A model generated the notes under the pieces. It saw only the letters and a list, made by a program, of their open reading frames with translations, searched no databases and was not told the origin of the DNA. A stretch of 64,000 bases of DNA from an uncultured bacterium (lineage in GTDB: Bacteria; DRYD01). The stretch lies in assembly GCA_937139605.1 (NCBI GenBank), contig CAKZQG010000007.1, positions 1 through 64,000 on the forward strand, given 5' to 3'. Below, piece by piece: positions 1 through 9,255 of this stretch. The first letter of the stretch is position 1. Each line of letters opens with the position of its first letter. Made by a program: the position numbers and the translations under genes.

Positions 1-1026
1 TTGAATTATATCCAAGCTGCTGAAGTAAAAATAATTTATAAATACGATATATATGAAATCTTAAATAATTCAATACAAACTAAAATAAATATAAATAAAA
101 ATTTATTTACCAAAGACTTAATGATTACTTTTTATAAAAACAAAGACCAAAACAGCAAAAATTTTAATAAAGAAATGCTAATGATTTATGACCTAAAAAA
201 TAATAAAATGTTATATAATACTATATTAAATTATGATAGATTTAAAGGAGCAACTTTTTTGGATAATAATAATTTATTAATAATCTCTTGGAAACCAGTT
301 AAATTATATTCATTTAATATACAAACTAAAAAATTTCAAGAAATATATGAAAATAATCCCCAAAATGATAAGATCTTAATTACTTTAGATAGTAAAATAG
401 CAAGAGATTTCAATAATAATGTTATTCTAACTGTAGATATAAGGGAAAGAGATCCCCAAATAACAGATGATATTCCATTTTCTTTATTAAAATTAATAAA
501 TAATAAAATAGAAATAACTCCATGGGTTTCTAGTATAAAGATAGAACAAGATATAAAAAAATTTTTAAATAAAGACAAAATTAATGCTTTATATTATTTT
601 GTTTACCCAAATGAAATCTTTGTAAATATAGATAATAATAAGCTTCTAAAAATTGATGTTAATCAAAAATATGAAGGTAGAAAACAAGAATTCAAAATAA
701 CAGAAATCTCTAATAACGTTGGAGTTCTAGCTGATTATAATAATAATAATCTATTAGTTATAAAAAAAGATGGATTATATTTAATTAAAGATTATAATAA
801 AGAAGAACAAATATTTAAAGGAAAAATAATAAAAGCTAAATTTATAGATAAAAATAATTACCTATACTTAGTACTAGATAAGCAAATTAATTTATATATA
901 AATAACAATTTAATTCTAAAAAACTTTCCATATATATTACTAAATGATGTAGAAAAAGAAGATAATAGTTATTCACTTATATGCTCAGATAATAGAAAAA
1001 TTGTAAAAATAAATATCAAATTATAA
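1..1026 (+). CDS. Hypothetical propeller-like protein, 5' end cut by the window edge
   Basis: The reading frame is open from base 1 and ends at a TAA at 1024-1026, so the true start probably lies outside the window; the TTG at base 1 has no visible ribosome site. The 341 visible residues are rich in Asn, Lys and Ile and consist of short beta-like strands separated by Asn-rich turns (for example LLVIKKDGLYLI and YLYLVLDKQINLYI), as in WD40/NHL-like beta-propellers. No catalytic motif or membrane segment is seen. It converges on the RocB gene across about 85 bp of featureless A+T-rich DNA. Propeller fold is an inference from strand periodicity; function unknown. Confidence 0.6.
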   Translation: MNYIQAAEVKIIYKYDIYEILNNSIQTKININKNLFTKDLMITFYKNKDQNSKNFNKEMLMIYDLKNNKMLYNTILNYDRFKGATFLDNNNLLIISWKPVKLYSFNIQTKKFQEIYENNPQNDKILITLDSKIARDFNNNVILTVDIRERDPQITDDIPFSLLKLINNKIEITPWVSSIKIEQDIKKFLNKDKINALYYFVYPNEIFVNIDNNKLLKIDVNQKYEGRKQEFKITEISNNVGVLADYNNNNLLVIKKDGLYLIKDYNKEEQIFKGKIIKAKFIDKNNYLYLVLDKQINLYINNNLILKNFPYILLNDVEKEDNSYSLICSDNRKIVKINIKL

Positions 1027-1112
1027 TATTATTTTTTTATTTAGTAATTTCTTTAATTGAATTTCAATATATTTTTTAAATAAATTATTAAAATTAGTTT
1101 AATAAGAAACAC

Positions 1113-2732
1113 CTACTGATTAAATATTTTATTAATAAAATTTAAAATGATATTAGGGAGGATACTAAAAGTGTAAAAACTATCCAAGCGTTCTGTAGAT
1201 TTATGAGCATCATTACCCAATGTCCCTATATCAAATACATCCATACTTATACTATTTATTTTATCAAAATCTAAAAAATAAATTTCATTAAAACCAACTA
1301 AATTATTTTTAATATAATCTATATTATCTATTTTTGCTAAAAAACTTAAATCAGATATATATGGAAAAAACTGCTTTAAATTATGCCTATAACTATATTT
1401 TTTATTAAAATAATTTAAAATACTTTTTAAGGTTTTTAGAAGCTTCTTGTTTTTATTAAATACAGCGGGATAAAATGGAGGACTTAAAAAAATTATAATC
1501 CTAGGCCTAAAATCTAAATATTCATTTAAATTTTTAACTAAATATAACGAATATAACCTTTCATCTATTTTTAGACTTTGAAATTCATTATATAGTTTTT
1601 GTTTTATTTTGTTATAAATTTTATTATAATTATCTTTTAGCTTTAATTTTAATAAGCTAATAAATTCTTGATAGTCAAGGATTTGTAGTTGATATTTATT
1701 AACATAAGTTTTTAAAGATTTTTTTAAGATCTTTTTTATATTATGAATAATTTTACTAACATTATTATCAAAAATAAGGATATTAAGGAAAGCGAAAGCA
1801 TCAGAAGGAGTTTTTACTGAATAATTTTCCTTTAAATCTTTTGCATAAATAAAAGTAGGAGGAACCATATCCTTTATCCTTTTATTAATAACATTTTTAT
1901 TCATTTCTAAATTTTGAATTACTTTAGACAAAAGCAATATGGGATTTAATCCTTTATAAGATTCCCCTACATGAGTTTCAACTCCTTTTATATAAAAACC
2001 AACTAATATTTTACCAATACTACCATAATAACTATTAACTATAATTTCATCATTCTTCCGCTGTTTTACAATATAATCAGTATCAATACAAGCTAAATAA
2101 TTGATATTTTTTTTAATTTTGAAATCATATAAAAAATCGATAGCTTTTAACATCCCTAAGGAATTAGTTTCTTCATCAGCTACAAAAAGTGCAATAACTA
2201 TTCCGTTAAAATTGTTTAAATTTTCAGCTAATTCTTTTAATATTGCTAAATTAACAGCTACTCCAGATTTCATATCTAATACTCCCCTACCAAATAAATA
2301 TCTACCATCTTTTATATCCTTTATCAATTCCTCATTTTCTTTATTATTATCTTCATTATTATTATAAATTTCCTTAATTTTAAGGGTTAATTTATCAATA
2401 TCAAAAGCAAAGTCTTTTAAATTTTGGTAATCTTCTATATCAACTGTATCAAAATGAGATAACAAAAGAATTGCATTGTTTTTTGATAAATAATTTTGCT
2501 TATTCCCAACTATAATAGCTATTACATTCTTTCTACCTAAACTATCATTTAATTCTTGTAATATTAGGTTATCTTTATTTTGTTTAAAATAATCTAAAGA
2601 AGCTAAAAAATTATAGATATACAACGCAACTTCAACTTCACCTTTTGTATTAGTTATACTATTTATTTTAACTAAATCATAAGTTAGCTTCTTAATTAAA
2701 TCTGAATTATCTTTTATTAGAAGATGCTCCAT
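1113..2732 (-). CDS. rocB: RocB-type M20 family metallohydrolase
   Basis: The 539-residue length is that of RocB rather than of ordinary M20 peptidases (about 400). M20 zinc-site motifs are in order: SHFDTVD (His93, Asp95), FGRGVLDMKSG (Asp153), ADEET (Glu187-Glu188) and a C-terminal TLGNDAHKSTERLD with the last metal His. In Bacillus, RocB belongs to the arginine/ornithine utilisation regulon, but its exact substrate is not settled. A soluble cytoplasmic enzyme is expected, since no signal peptide is seen. It is the last gene of a minus-strand group with plsC and mgtE. Its presence agrees with the aminotransferase and the agmatine-deiminase-family gene further along. Family certain, substrate not. 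Confidence 0.85.
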   Translation of the reverse strand: MEHLLIKDNSDLIKKLTYDLVKINSITNTKGEVEVALYIYNFLASLDYFKQNKDNLILQELNDSLGRKNVIAIIVGNKQNYLSKNNAILLLSHFDTVDIEDYQNLKDFAFDIDKLTLKIKEIYNNNEDNNKENEELIKDIKDGRYLFGRGVLDMKSGVAVNLAILKELAENLNNFNGIVIALFVADEETNSLGMLKAIDFLYDFKIKKNINYLACIDTDYIVKQRKNDEIIVNSYYGSIGKILVGFYIKGVETHVGESYKGLNPILLLSKVIQNLEMNKNVINKRIKDMVPPTFIYAKDLKENYSVKTPSDAFAFLNILIFDNNVSKIIHNIKKILKKSLKTYVNKYQLQILDYQEFISLLKLKLKDNYNKIYNKIKQKLYNEFQSLKIDERLYSLYLVKNLNEYLDFRPRIIIFLSPPFYPAVFNKNKKLLKTLKSILNYFNKKYSYRHNLKQFFPYISDLSFLAKIDNIDYIKNNLVGFNEIYFLDFDKINSISMDVFDIGTLGNDAHKSTERLDSFYTFSILPNIILNFINKIFNQ

Positions 2733-2770
2733 AATATCTCTAACTCCTTTTTCATTTAATTTTTATTATT

Positions 2771-3424
2771 TCATTCATAAATTTTAATTAAAATAAAATC
2801 AGCAAAATCTTGAAAAAAATCCTTCAATTTTTCCTTAGGTAATTTATTAATGCTATCAAAATTATATTTAAGTTTAACAAATTCATTTATATTAATAGGT
2901 TCTTTTATTATAATGTTTATGTTATGTTTTTTGAGTTTAAATAGATTTTTAAGAAATTCAGATTTCCAATTTAAATTACCTTCAATTTTAACAGGTACAA
3001 TTAGTTTATTAGTATAATATGCCAAAACAGAAACCCCAGGATAAGCTTTAGATTTAGTTAAATTCTTAACTCTTGTTCCCTCAGGAAAGATACCAACAAT
3101 TCTATTAGAATTTAATCTTTTTATAGCTTCTTTTAAAGTAATCGGATTTGGATTATCTCTATCTACACTAATACAATCATATAATCTAACAAAAAAATTT
3201 ATAAAAAAAACCCTAAACAATTCTTTTTTAGCAATAAAATTTATTTCATTATTTAAATATATAATAAGCAGTGGAGGATCTAAATAACTACTATGATTTG
3301 CACAAATTATATAATTACTACCTTTAGGCAATCTATCTAACCTTACTACATTTATTTTAAAAAACAAATTAAATAATAATTTAGCTAATTTTATAAACAA
3401 TTTCTTAAGGAGATTTTTTAACAT
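2771..3424 (-). CDS. plsC: 1-acyl-sn-glycerol-3-phosphate acyltransferase
   Basis: PlsC-family acyltransferase of 217 residues, which should acylate lysophosphatidate to phosphatidate at the inner face of the membrane. The catalytic HX4D motif is NHSSYLD (His44, Asp49) and the glycerol-phosphate motif FPEGTR is at 113-118. A basic, hydrophobic N-terminus (residues 1-25) probably anchors it to the membrane. Its ATG lies one base past the stop of mgtE upstream, so the two are probably translationally coupled. Acyl-donor and position specificity cannot be read from sequence. Confidence 0.9.
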   Translation of the reverse strand: MLKNLLKKLFIKLAKLLFNLFFKINVVRLDRLPKGSNYIICANHSSYLDPPLLIIYLNNEINFIAKKELFRVFFINFFVRLYDCISVDRDNPNPITLKEAIKRLNSNRIVGIFPEGTRVKNLTKSKAYPGVSVLAYYTNKLIVPVKIEGNLNWKSEFLKNLFKLKKHNINIIIKEPININEFVKLKYNFDSINKLPKEKLKDFFQDFADFILIKIYE

Positions 3425-3425
3425 T

Positions 3426-4826
3426 TTATATATGTAAAATAATTTTAGCGATTAAAAAGTAAATAATTAATCCCGTAGCATCGACAAAAGTAGCAATAAA
3501 AGGAGCAGACATTACTGCAGGATCTATATTAAATTTCTTGGCTATTATAGGTAGTAAAGAGCCAACAGTAGTAGCCCAAATAACTATAAGAAATTGTGAT
3601 ATAACTACTACAGGTACTATTTCCCACTTAACATTTAAAAAATATTTACCAATAGTTAAAACATAAATCAAAGCAACAAATCCCACCTGTAATCCCAAAA
3701 ACAAAGAAGTAATAAACTCTTTTTTTAACACATAAAAAACTTCCTTAATATCGATTTCATTTAAAGCTATTGCCCTAAGGATAGTGACACTAGATTGGGA
3801 ACCAGCATTTCCTCCTGTACCTATAAGAAGTGGTATAAAAAAAGATAACTGAACATACTTAGATATAGTATCCTCAAAGTGATGAATAACGTTGCTTGTG
3901 AGTGAACTTGCTAAAAATAGTAATAATAACCAAGTAGATCTTTTAAAAGCCAATTCCCAGGAGCTAATATTTTTATAAGATTCTTCAAAAGCACTAACAG
4001 CACCAGATTTCAATATATCTTCACTATATTCTTCAAATATTACATCAACTATATCATCATGAGTAACTATTCCTAATAATTTATCCCATTCATCCACTAC
4101 AGGAATAGCTAATAAATCATAATCTCGTAATATTTTTGCTATTTCTTCCTTATCTTTATTATATAATATCTTAATGACATTTCTTTTCATTATATTTTTA
4201 ACTGCTAAATATGGTTTACTTATAACTATTTCTTTTAAAGAAACAACTCCTACTAAAATACCTTCTGTATTAACAACATAAATATAATTAAGAAAGTCAG
4301 GTAATTCATCTAATTCTGCTTTCCTTCTAATTACTTCTAATATTTCTCCTACCGTATAGTAAGGATAAACTTTTAAAAAACTTTTAGTAGATAATCTAGC
4401 AACACTTTCTTCAGGATAACTTAAGTACTCTTTTATCTGCTCATATTCTACAGGATCTAACTTAGATATTACTTTATCTTTGAGATTGTCCGGTAATTGC
4501 TCAACAATCTCAGCTGCTTCAGATTCATCTAACTGATCTATTATTTCTAATATAGTTTCCGCTTTAGTTTGATCCAATATTCTTTCTATTAACTTATCAT
4601 CTAGCTCTAATATTACTTTTGATAATATATCAGAAGGTAACTTAGATAAGAAATATCTAATTATTTCCCAATTTTCAATATTATTAAGAGCTTTTGATAT
4701 AAGAGGAATATTAACCTCACTAAAAAAATCAGGATACTTTAAAATCAATTCGTTTATATCCGATTTGTTTTCATATAAATATATAATTAGATCTTTTAAA
4801 TCATCCACACTCTGATAGTTCAACAT
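3426..4826 (-). CDS. mgtE: Magnesium transporter MgtE
   Basis: Complete MgtE of 466 residues: an N-terminal superhelical domain with LDxxE-type repeats (about 20-130), two CBS domains (about 140-265) and five membrane segments (about 295-466). The family signature GTGGNAGSQ, which lines the pore, is at about 336-344, and the last helix has the usual APFIATFVDATG motif. In known MgtE the N and CBS domains bind Mg2+ and close the channel when internal Mg2+ is high. The leader shows no M-box riboswitch. It is divergent from the membrane-protein gene at 4990 and heads the mgtE-plsC-rocB group. Confidence 0.96.
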   Translation of the reverse strand: MLNYQSVDDLKDLIIYLYENKSDINELILKYPDFFSEVNIPLISKALNNIENWEIIRYFLSKLPSDILSKVILELDDKLIERILDQTKAETILEIIDQLDESEAAEIVEQLPDNLKDKVISKLDPVEYEQIKEYLSYPEESVARLSTKSFLKVYPYYTVGEILEVIRRKAELDELPDFLNYIYVVNTEGILVGVVSLKEIVISKPYLAVKNIMKRNVIKILYNKDKEEIAKILRDYDLLAIPVVDEWDKLLGIVTHDDIVDVIFEEYSEDILKSGAVSAFEESYKNISSWELAFKRSTWLLLLFLASSLTSNVIHHFEDTISKYVQLSFFIPLLIGTGGNAGSQSSVTILRAIALNEIDIKEVFYVLKKEFITSLFLGLQVGFVALIYVLTIGKYFLNVKWEIVPVVVISQFLIVIWATTVGSLLPIIAKKFNIDPAVMSAPFIATFVDATGLIIYFLIAKIILHI

Positions 4827-4915
4827 AACTAATTTAATTTCCCTTTATTTTATTATTTTTATTTTTTATAATTTTTACCTTTTATTTCCTTTTTTAATGA
4901 TTAGAAAATAATTAA

Positions 4916-4939
4916 CCTAAGGAACTATAAAAAAATTTC
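4916..4939 (+). promoter_or_regulatory. CCTAAGGAACTA motif, copy 1
   Basis: CCTAAGGAACTA followed by an A-run and TTTC. Nearly the same block occurs at 34416-34440 upstream of the pilin-like genes, and related TAAGGAATTT blocks occur on the minus strand near 21290 and 34340. It sits in the mgtE/4990 divergent spacer, about 50 bp before the 4990 start. It may be a promoter element for an alternative sigma factor; this is inference from recurrence only. Confidence 0.3.
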
Positions 4940-4989
4940 ATAATAAATTAATAAGGAGAGCAAAATAAATTAATAAAGGGTATATAAAA

Positions 4990-5919
4990 ATGATGAATAA
5001 TGAAATAAATAAAAATGAAATAAATAAAATAAACAGATATACTAAAGATGAAAATCCTCTAGGAATCTTCATTGTATATCATTTTCTATTAAAAAATATT
5101 CTTATCCCAACTTTAAGCATAGTAATTTATATCTTACTAATAGGAGCAATTATAATATTTTCTATAGAGTTTATAAATTCAATATTAGGGTATTTTTTTA
5201 AAATTTCTTCAGAGGAAGCTCTAGCGTATTCAATTATTTTAACACTTATAATTACAGTCATTATCACATATTTTATTTTAAATAAAATGCTAAAAAAAAT
5301 TTTTAATTATCTAAAAAGTGATAATAAAAAAACTATAGAAAATTTGAAAAAGATTTCATACACCAGTTACGCTATCCTAAACCTTTTCATTTATGCTTTT
5401 AAAAATATTATTTTAATAATAGCCATTATTATCCTTTCTTTACATATACTATCACTTTTAATTCATTTAAGTATATTAATTATCATTTTACCAATTGCTA
5501 CTTTGATATTAATAAAGTTAGTATATAATCTATTAAAAACTCCATTATTAGTTATAAAAATTTTAAGAGAATCTATTGCCAATCCTCTGCTAATTGAATA
5601 TATAAATTTTAAAATTAATCAACAAAAATACATAGAAGAAATGATAGAAGATAACGAATCAATAGAAATATTAATAAAACTAATTAAAGAAAATAAGAAT
5701 TACATTTATACAAATATAGAGAATTACACACTTGAAGAGATTATTAATAGCTTAGATAAAATAGTAAAAAAAATAAGTGGAAATCCTCTTTATTATAATT
5801 ATGTAGTTTGTGAGTTACAGAGTGGAAAAAATATTGTTGAAACCGGGGAAAGTATTGTTAAAATAGAAGAAAAACTAACTACTCCAATTAAAGAAGACGA
5901 CGATTATATTTATATCTGA
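4990..5919 (+). CDS. Hypothetical multi-pass membrane protein
   Basis: 309 residues starting at a double ATG behind AAAGGG. After a short charged N-terminus there are about five hydrophobic segments (roughly residues 30-60, 72-97, 125-150 and 152-185). The last 110 residues are soluble, charged and Glu/Lys/Asn-rich, and are probably cytoplasmic. No transporter or enzyme signature is visible. It is monocistronic, divergent from mgtE, and ends in front of the tRNA-Lys region. Real gene by length, codon use and membrane pattern; function unknown. Confidence 0.7.
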   Translation: MMNNEINKNEINKINRYTKDENPLGIFIVYHFLLKNILIPTLSIVIYILLIGAIIIFSIEFINSILGYFFKISSEEALAYSIILTLIITVIITYFILNKMLKKIFNYLKSDNKKTIENLKKISYTSYAILNLFIYAFKNIILIIAIIILSLHILSLLIHLSILIIILPIATLILIKLVYNLLKTPLLVIKILRESIANPLLIEYINFKINQQKYIEEMIEDNESIEILIKLIKENKNYIYTNIENYTLEEIINSLDKIVKKISGNPLYYNYVVCELQSGKNIVETGESIVKIEEKLTTPIKEDDDYIYI

Positions 5920-6045
5920 TCTGGTCCCTTATAGGGCCTTATCCTATCTTATAGTCCTTGTACAGGTGGTAAAAAACAATATCCCCTACTCCTAAGTGCT
6001 AATGTAATGTGGTAGTTTTGTTTAAAGGAGGATAATGAAGTTAGT
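5918..6045. other. Intergenic block richer in G+C than its surroundings, with inverted repeat
   Basis: The spacer between the membrane-protein gene and tRNA-Lys is close to half G+C over its first 50 bases, unlike other intergenic DNA here. It contains the imperfect inverted repeat GGTCCCTTATAGGGCC (5931-5946) and a second, related CTTATAGTCC. An AAAGGAGG precedes an ATG at 6034, but the frame then runs antisense through the tRNA and is the familiar artefact. It could be the tRNA trailer/terminator (minus strand) or a small structured RNA; I do not recognise a family. Confidence 0.3.
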
Positions 6046-6118
6046 TGGGCTGGACAGGACTCGAACCTGCAACCCCTGGATTAAGAGTCCAATGCTCTAC
6101 CTATTGAGCTACCAGCCC
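6046..6118 (-). tRNA. tRNA-Lys (anticodon CTT)
   Basis: A 73-nt cloverleaf on the minus strand: acceptor stem GGGCTGG/CCAGCCC with discriminator A, D-arm GCTC...GAGC, anticodon arm TTGGA-CTCTTAA-TCCAG with anticodon CTT, and T-arm with GGTTCGAGTCC. CTT reads AAG lysine codons. The 3' CCA is not encoded and must be added by the CCA enzyme. It is the only tRNA seen in the window and stands alone between two protein genes. Confidence 0.95.
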
Positions 6119-6128
6119 ATATAAAATC

Positions 6129-6156
6129 ATCTTAACCCATATTTATTCTTTTACAA
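6129..6156 (-). promoter_or_regulatory. Candidate promoter of tRNA-Lys
   Basis: On the minus strand, TTGTAA (6156-6151) and TAAGAT (6134-6129) are 16 bp apart and end ten bases before the tRNA 5' end. The rest of 6119-6310 is featureless A+T-rich DNA. Inferred from sequence similarity to a sigma-70 promoter only. Confidence 0.35.
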
Positions 6157-6310
6157 AAACCCAAATTGTCCTTCCTATTTTTTATTTACTCTTTTAATCA
6201 GTTAGCTATTAGTTTTAGAAGCAAAAATATTTATCCTTTACTTTCTTACTTAACCTAGTTTTAACATTGATAAAATAAATTAAACAATTATCTAATTTTA
6301 ATTTAATTAA

Positions 6311-7855
6311 TTAGTGAATTAACTTATCTAATTCTCTTCTATTTTTCCAAATAAAATTTCTTAAATATTTTAAAACTTCAAAATAATTTCCAATCTTTTC
6401 ATTTATTTTATCATCAACAATAAAAATATAATCCTTTAAATATACCCTAAATATCCTTATTTTTTTACTTTTTATATCATAGATGGGATTATTCTTAACA
6501 AATTCTTTAAAACTAAATAAATCGTTAAATTCATTATACAAAAATATATTATGCTTTTCTATATCAATAGGATCAAATAATTTAACTTCTTCTGAAATAT
6601 CAAATAAAAACATATCATTAAAATTCTTTAAAACTTCCTTAATAATTGAATTCTCATTTCCATTTTTAATCAATAATTTTTTAAAGCTGCTTTTTAAAGA
6701 ATCTAAAGAAATTTTTTTATAAATATATTTCTCAAGCACAAGTTTAAATATTTTTCTAAATTTCAAACTATTAATTAAATAAACACAATAATCTAATAAT
6801 CTTTTATTTTTTTTATTTTTTAGATTTTTAGGTAGTTTAATTTTCTGATTTTGAAATAAAAATAAATTATAAATGGTATTTAAAACAAAGTCATCAGTAA
6901 GATTAACAAATAGATAAACATCATTTAAAATATTTTTATAACCTAAATTAAGTTCTGTAAATATATAAAAAGAGTTTTTAAGAATTTCTTGAATCAATAA
7001 ATCAATACTTCTTGAAGTCTTATGGAAATAAACGTTTTTATACATCATGAATCTTCCAAACAACACAGAAAACATTTCATCAAAAGTTTTAATATGATAA
7101 GCTAATTTATTATCAATTATTTTAGTATTAAAAATAATTCTATCAATAGAACCGGTAGAAAATCCAGTAGCTCCAGAAAAATAAGCATCCCTTCTAATGA
7201 AATCTAATCTATCTGCTCCAAAAGGACCCTGAATCACATTATGTTCTACACTACCTTTTAAATCATATATTTTCAATACTTGATACAAGATAAAAAAAAT
7301 ACGCTTAATAACTTCCATCAAATCCTTATCAAAACTATTAATAAAGTCATTATCTAATTTTTTATTAAATTCCTTAATATTAAAAATATAAAATGTATCT
7401 GGAAAATTAAGATTAAAAATAAATTCCTTTAATTTATTAAACAAAACAGAATCATAAGCTAACTTTTGGAATATAAAAACAGGTAAAAACTCAGTAATAA
7501 CCTTTTTCCTAAAAGAATCATGGCCATTAATTATCTTAAGAGATTTATAGATAGTATCATCAAATTGATGACTAAAAGGCCCATGAGCTATATCATGTAA
7601 TAATGCAGATAACCTAATAACAACTTGTTTAAATAGATCATCTCTAAATAAATGAGAAGAATACAAAGAAGAAATGTGTAAAACCCCTAAAGAATGAGAA
7701 AATCTATTATGAGTAGATGAAGGAAAAACCCATGCAGTACCCACTAATTGACTAATATTCCTTAATCTTTGAAATAACGGATTATCTATTATTAACAATT
7801 CTAATGGATTTAATTTTATTTCAGAGTAAAGTGGATCTCTTATTATCTTATACAT
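6311..7855 (-). CDS. HD-superfamily phosphohydrolase, dNTPase-like
   Basis: 514 residues with an N-terminal HD domain of the dGTPase/YwfO/SAMHD1-like group: HNRFSHSLGV (His54), LLHDIAHGPFSH (His87-Asp88, His91, His96) and GPFGADRLDFIRRDA, which gives the fourth metal Asp. Such enzymes hydrolyse (d)NTPs or related nucleotides with a bound metal. The C-terminal 270 residues are Lys/Phe/Asn-rich and not recognisable. It is cytoplasmic and lies downstream of the aminotransferase with a 50-bp gap. The exact nucleotide substrate is unknown. Confidence 0.85.
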   Translation of the reverse strand: MYKIIRDPLYSEIKLNPLELLIIDNPLFQRLRNISQLVGTAWVFPSSTHNRFSHSLGVLHISSLYSSHLFRDDLFKQVVIRLSALLHDIAHGPFSHQFDDTIYKSLKIINGHDSFRKKVITEFLPVFIFQKLAYDSVLFNKLKEFIFNLNFPDTFYIFNIKEFNKKLDNDFINSFDKDLMEVIKRIFFILYQVLKIYDLKGSVEHNVIQGPFGADRLDFIRRDAYFSGATGFSTGSIDRIIFNTKIIDNKLAYHIKTFDEMFSVLFGRFMMYKNVYFHKTSRSIDLLIQEILKNSFYIFTELNLGYKNILNDVYLFVNLTDDFVLNTIYNLFLFQNQKIKLPKNLKNKKNKRLLDYCVYLINSLKFRKIFKLVLEKYIYKKISLDSLKSSFKKLLIKNGNENSIIKEVLKNFNDMFLFDISEEVKLFDPIDIEKHNIFLYNEFNDLFSFKEFVKNNPIYDIKSKKIRIFRVYLKDYIFIVDDKINEKIGNYFEVLKYLRNFIWKNRRELDKLIH

Positions 7856-7905
7856 TATTAAACATTTAAATTATCAATAAATAAAATATTTTTAAACAAA
7901 GATTT

Positions 7906-9255
7906 TTATAAGAATTTTTGTTCTGCTTCTAAAATAGCTTCCTTTAGAATCCTTATTCCTTCATCTATTTCAGATTCATTAATTATATAAGATGTAGTAA
8001 TCCTGATAGTAGATACTCCACAGGATAAAAGTAGTAATCCTTTTTCATAAGCTCTTTTTAGAATATAATCTCTTAATTCTTTAGCCGGTTCTTTAGTTTT
8101 TCTATCCTTTACAAATTCTATACCAATTAGCATGCCTAATACTCTAACATCACCAATACTCTTAACACTATCTTGTAATTCCAATAATTTTTCTTTAAAA
8201 TATTCTCCTAATTTTTTTACTCGTTGTAATAAGTTTTCTTCTTTGATTATATTATATGTTTGGATTAAAGAGGTAGTAGATAAAGGATTACCACCAAATG
8301 TATTAGAATGCATTCCAGGTTCCTTAAAATCCATATAAGCAGGAAAAACAGTAGCCCCTATAGGTAATCCATTACCTATAGCTTTAGCTAAAGTTATAAT
8401 ATCAGGTTCAACCCCAAAATACTCACTAGCAAACATATATCCAGATTTTCCAAAGCCTGTTTGAACTTCATCCGCTATTAACTTTATCCCATATTTATTA
8501 GCAATATTTTTTAATTCTTTAAAAGATTCTTTAGGAGGTATGATATATCCACCTTCTCCTTGGACTGGTTCAAATATAAAGGCAGCAACATCTTCATAAG
8601 GGATAACCTGATTTAAATACCTTTCAATAATTTTTATACAATATAAATCACAGCTAGGATAAGTCATATTATACCAGCATCTATAACAATAAGGATAAGG
8701 TACATTATAGGAGTTATTTATATAAGCTGAATAATTTTTTCGATGTTGAATTTTACTAGCTGTTAAAGATAAAGATCCTAAGGTTCTCCCATGAAAAGCA
8801 CCGGTAAAACCTACCACTATATTTCTTTTATCGTAGATTCTAGCGATTTTTAGAGCAGCTTCATTAGCTTCAGTTCCTGAGTTACTAAAGAATACTTTTT
8901 TCTTCCATTTCCCTGGAGTTATTTCTACTAAAATTTTAGCAGCTTCTTTTTGAACTTCATAAACAAAATCCGGTCCATTAAAATATACAAACTTATTCAA
9001 CTGATTAATAATAGCTTCTTTCCATTTCTTATGATTATGTCCCAAAATTACAACCATTCCATTTGTCCAATCCATTAAAACATTCCCATCAACGTCTTTA
9101 AAATATATTCCATAAGCTTCTTCAACTCCTGCAGGAGTATCCCAACATTTCGTAGAGGTTGCTAACAATTCCCTTTCTTCTTCTTTTAATTTTATTAATT
9201 TTTCTCCAGGAACTACTTTAATATTAATTTTCCATTCTTTTAACAAATTCTTCAC
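7906..9255 (-). CDS. Class III PLP aminotransferase (GABA/ornithine type)
   Basis: 449 residues of fold-type I PLP aminotransferase: SNSGTEANEAALK near 125, FTGAFHGRTLGSLS, FEPVQGEGGY, ADEVQTGFGKSG and the PLP lysine in TLAKAIGNGLPIG. A Cys-rich insert (YCYRCWY then PSCDLYC, four Cys) after the HGRT region is typical of the archaeal-type 4-aminobutyrate/ornithine aminotransferase branch. The 5' end overlaps the glycosyltransferase gene by 32 bp. GTG at 9255 sits too close to AGGAAGGGG for a normal site; the TTG three codons in (9246) is better spaced and may be the true start. The likely amino donor is ornithine, GABA or a similar omega-amine; this is inference. Confidence 0.88.
   Translation of the reverse strand: MKNLLKEWKINIKVVPGEKLIKLKEEERELLATSTKCWDTPAGVEEAYGIYFKDVDGNVLMDWTNGMVVILGHNHKKWKEAIINQLNKFVYFNGPDFVYEVQKEAAKILVEITPGKWKKKVFFSNSGTEANEAALKIARIYDKRNIVVGFTGAFHGRTLGSLSLTASKIQHRKNYSAYINNSYNVPYPYCYRCWYNMTYPSCDLYCIKIIERYLNQVIPYEDVAAFIFEPVQGEGGYIIPPKESFKELKNIANKYGIKLIADEVQTGFGKSGYMFASEYFGVEPDIITLAKAIGNGLPIGATVFPAYMDFKEPGMHSNTFGGNPLSTTSLIQTYNIIKEENLLQRVKKLGEYFKEKLLELQDSVKSIGDVRVLGMLIGIEFVKDRKTKEPAKELRDYILKRAYEKGLLLLSCGVSTIRITTSYIINESEIDEGIRILKEAILEAEQKFL

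Noticed and set aside
4827-4989. Possible M-box riboswitch before mgtE
   Set aside because: No conserved stems or G+C-rich core; the leader is plain A+T-rich DNA.
6034-6123. A 29-codon frame with a good AAAGGAGG site running over the tRNA-Lys on the opposite strand
   Set aside because: It is the antisense of the tRNA (the well-known GLDRTRTCN pattern); the tRNA is certain.
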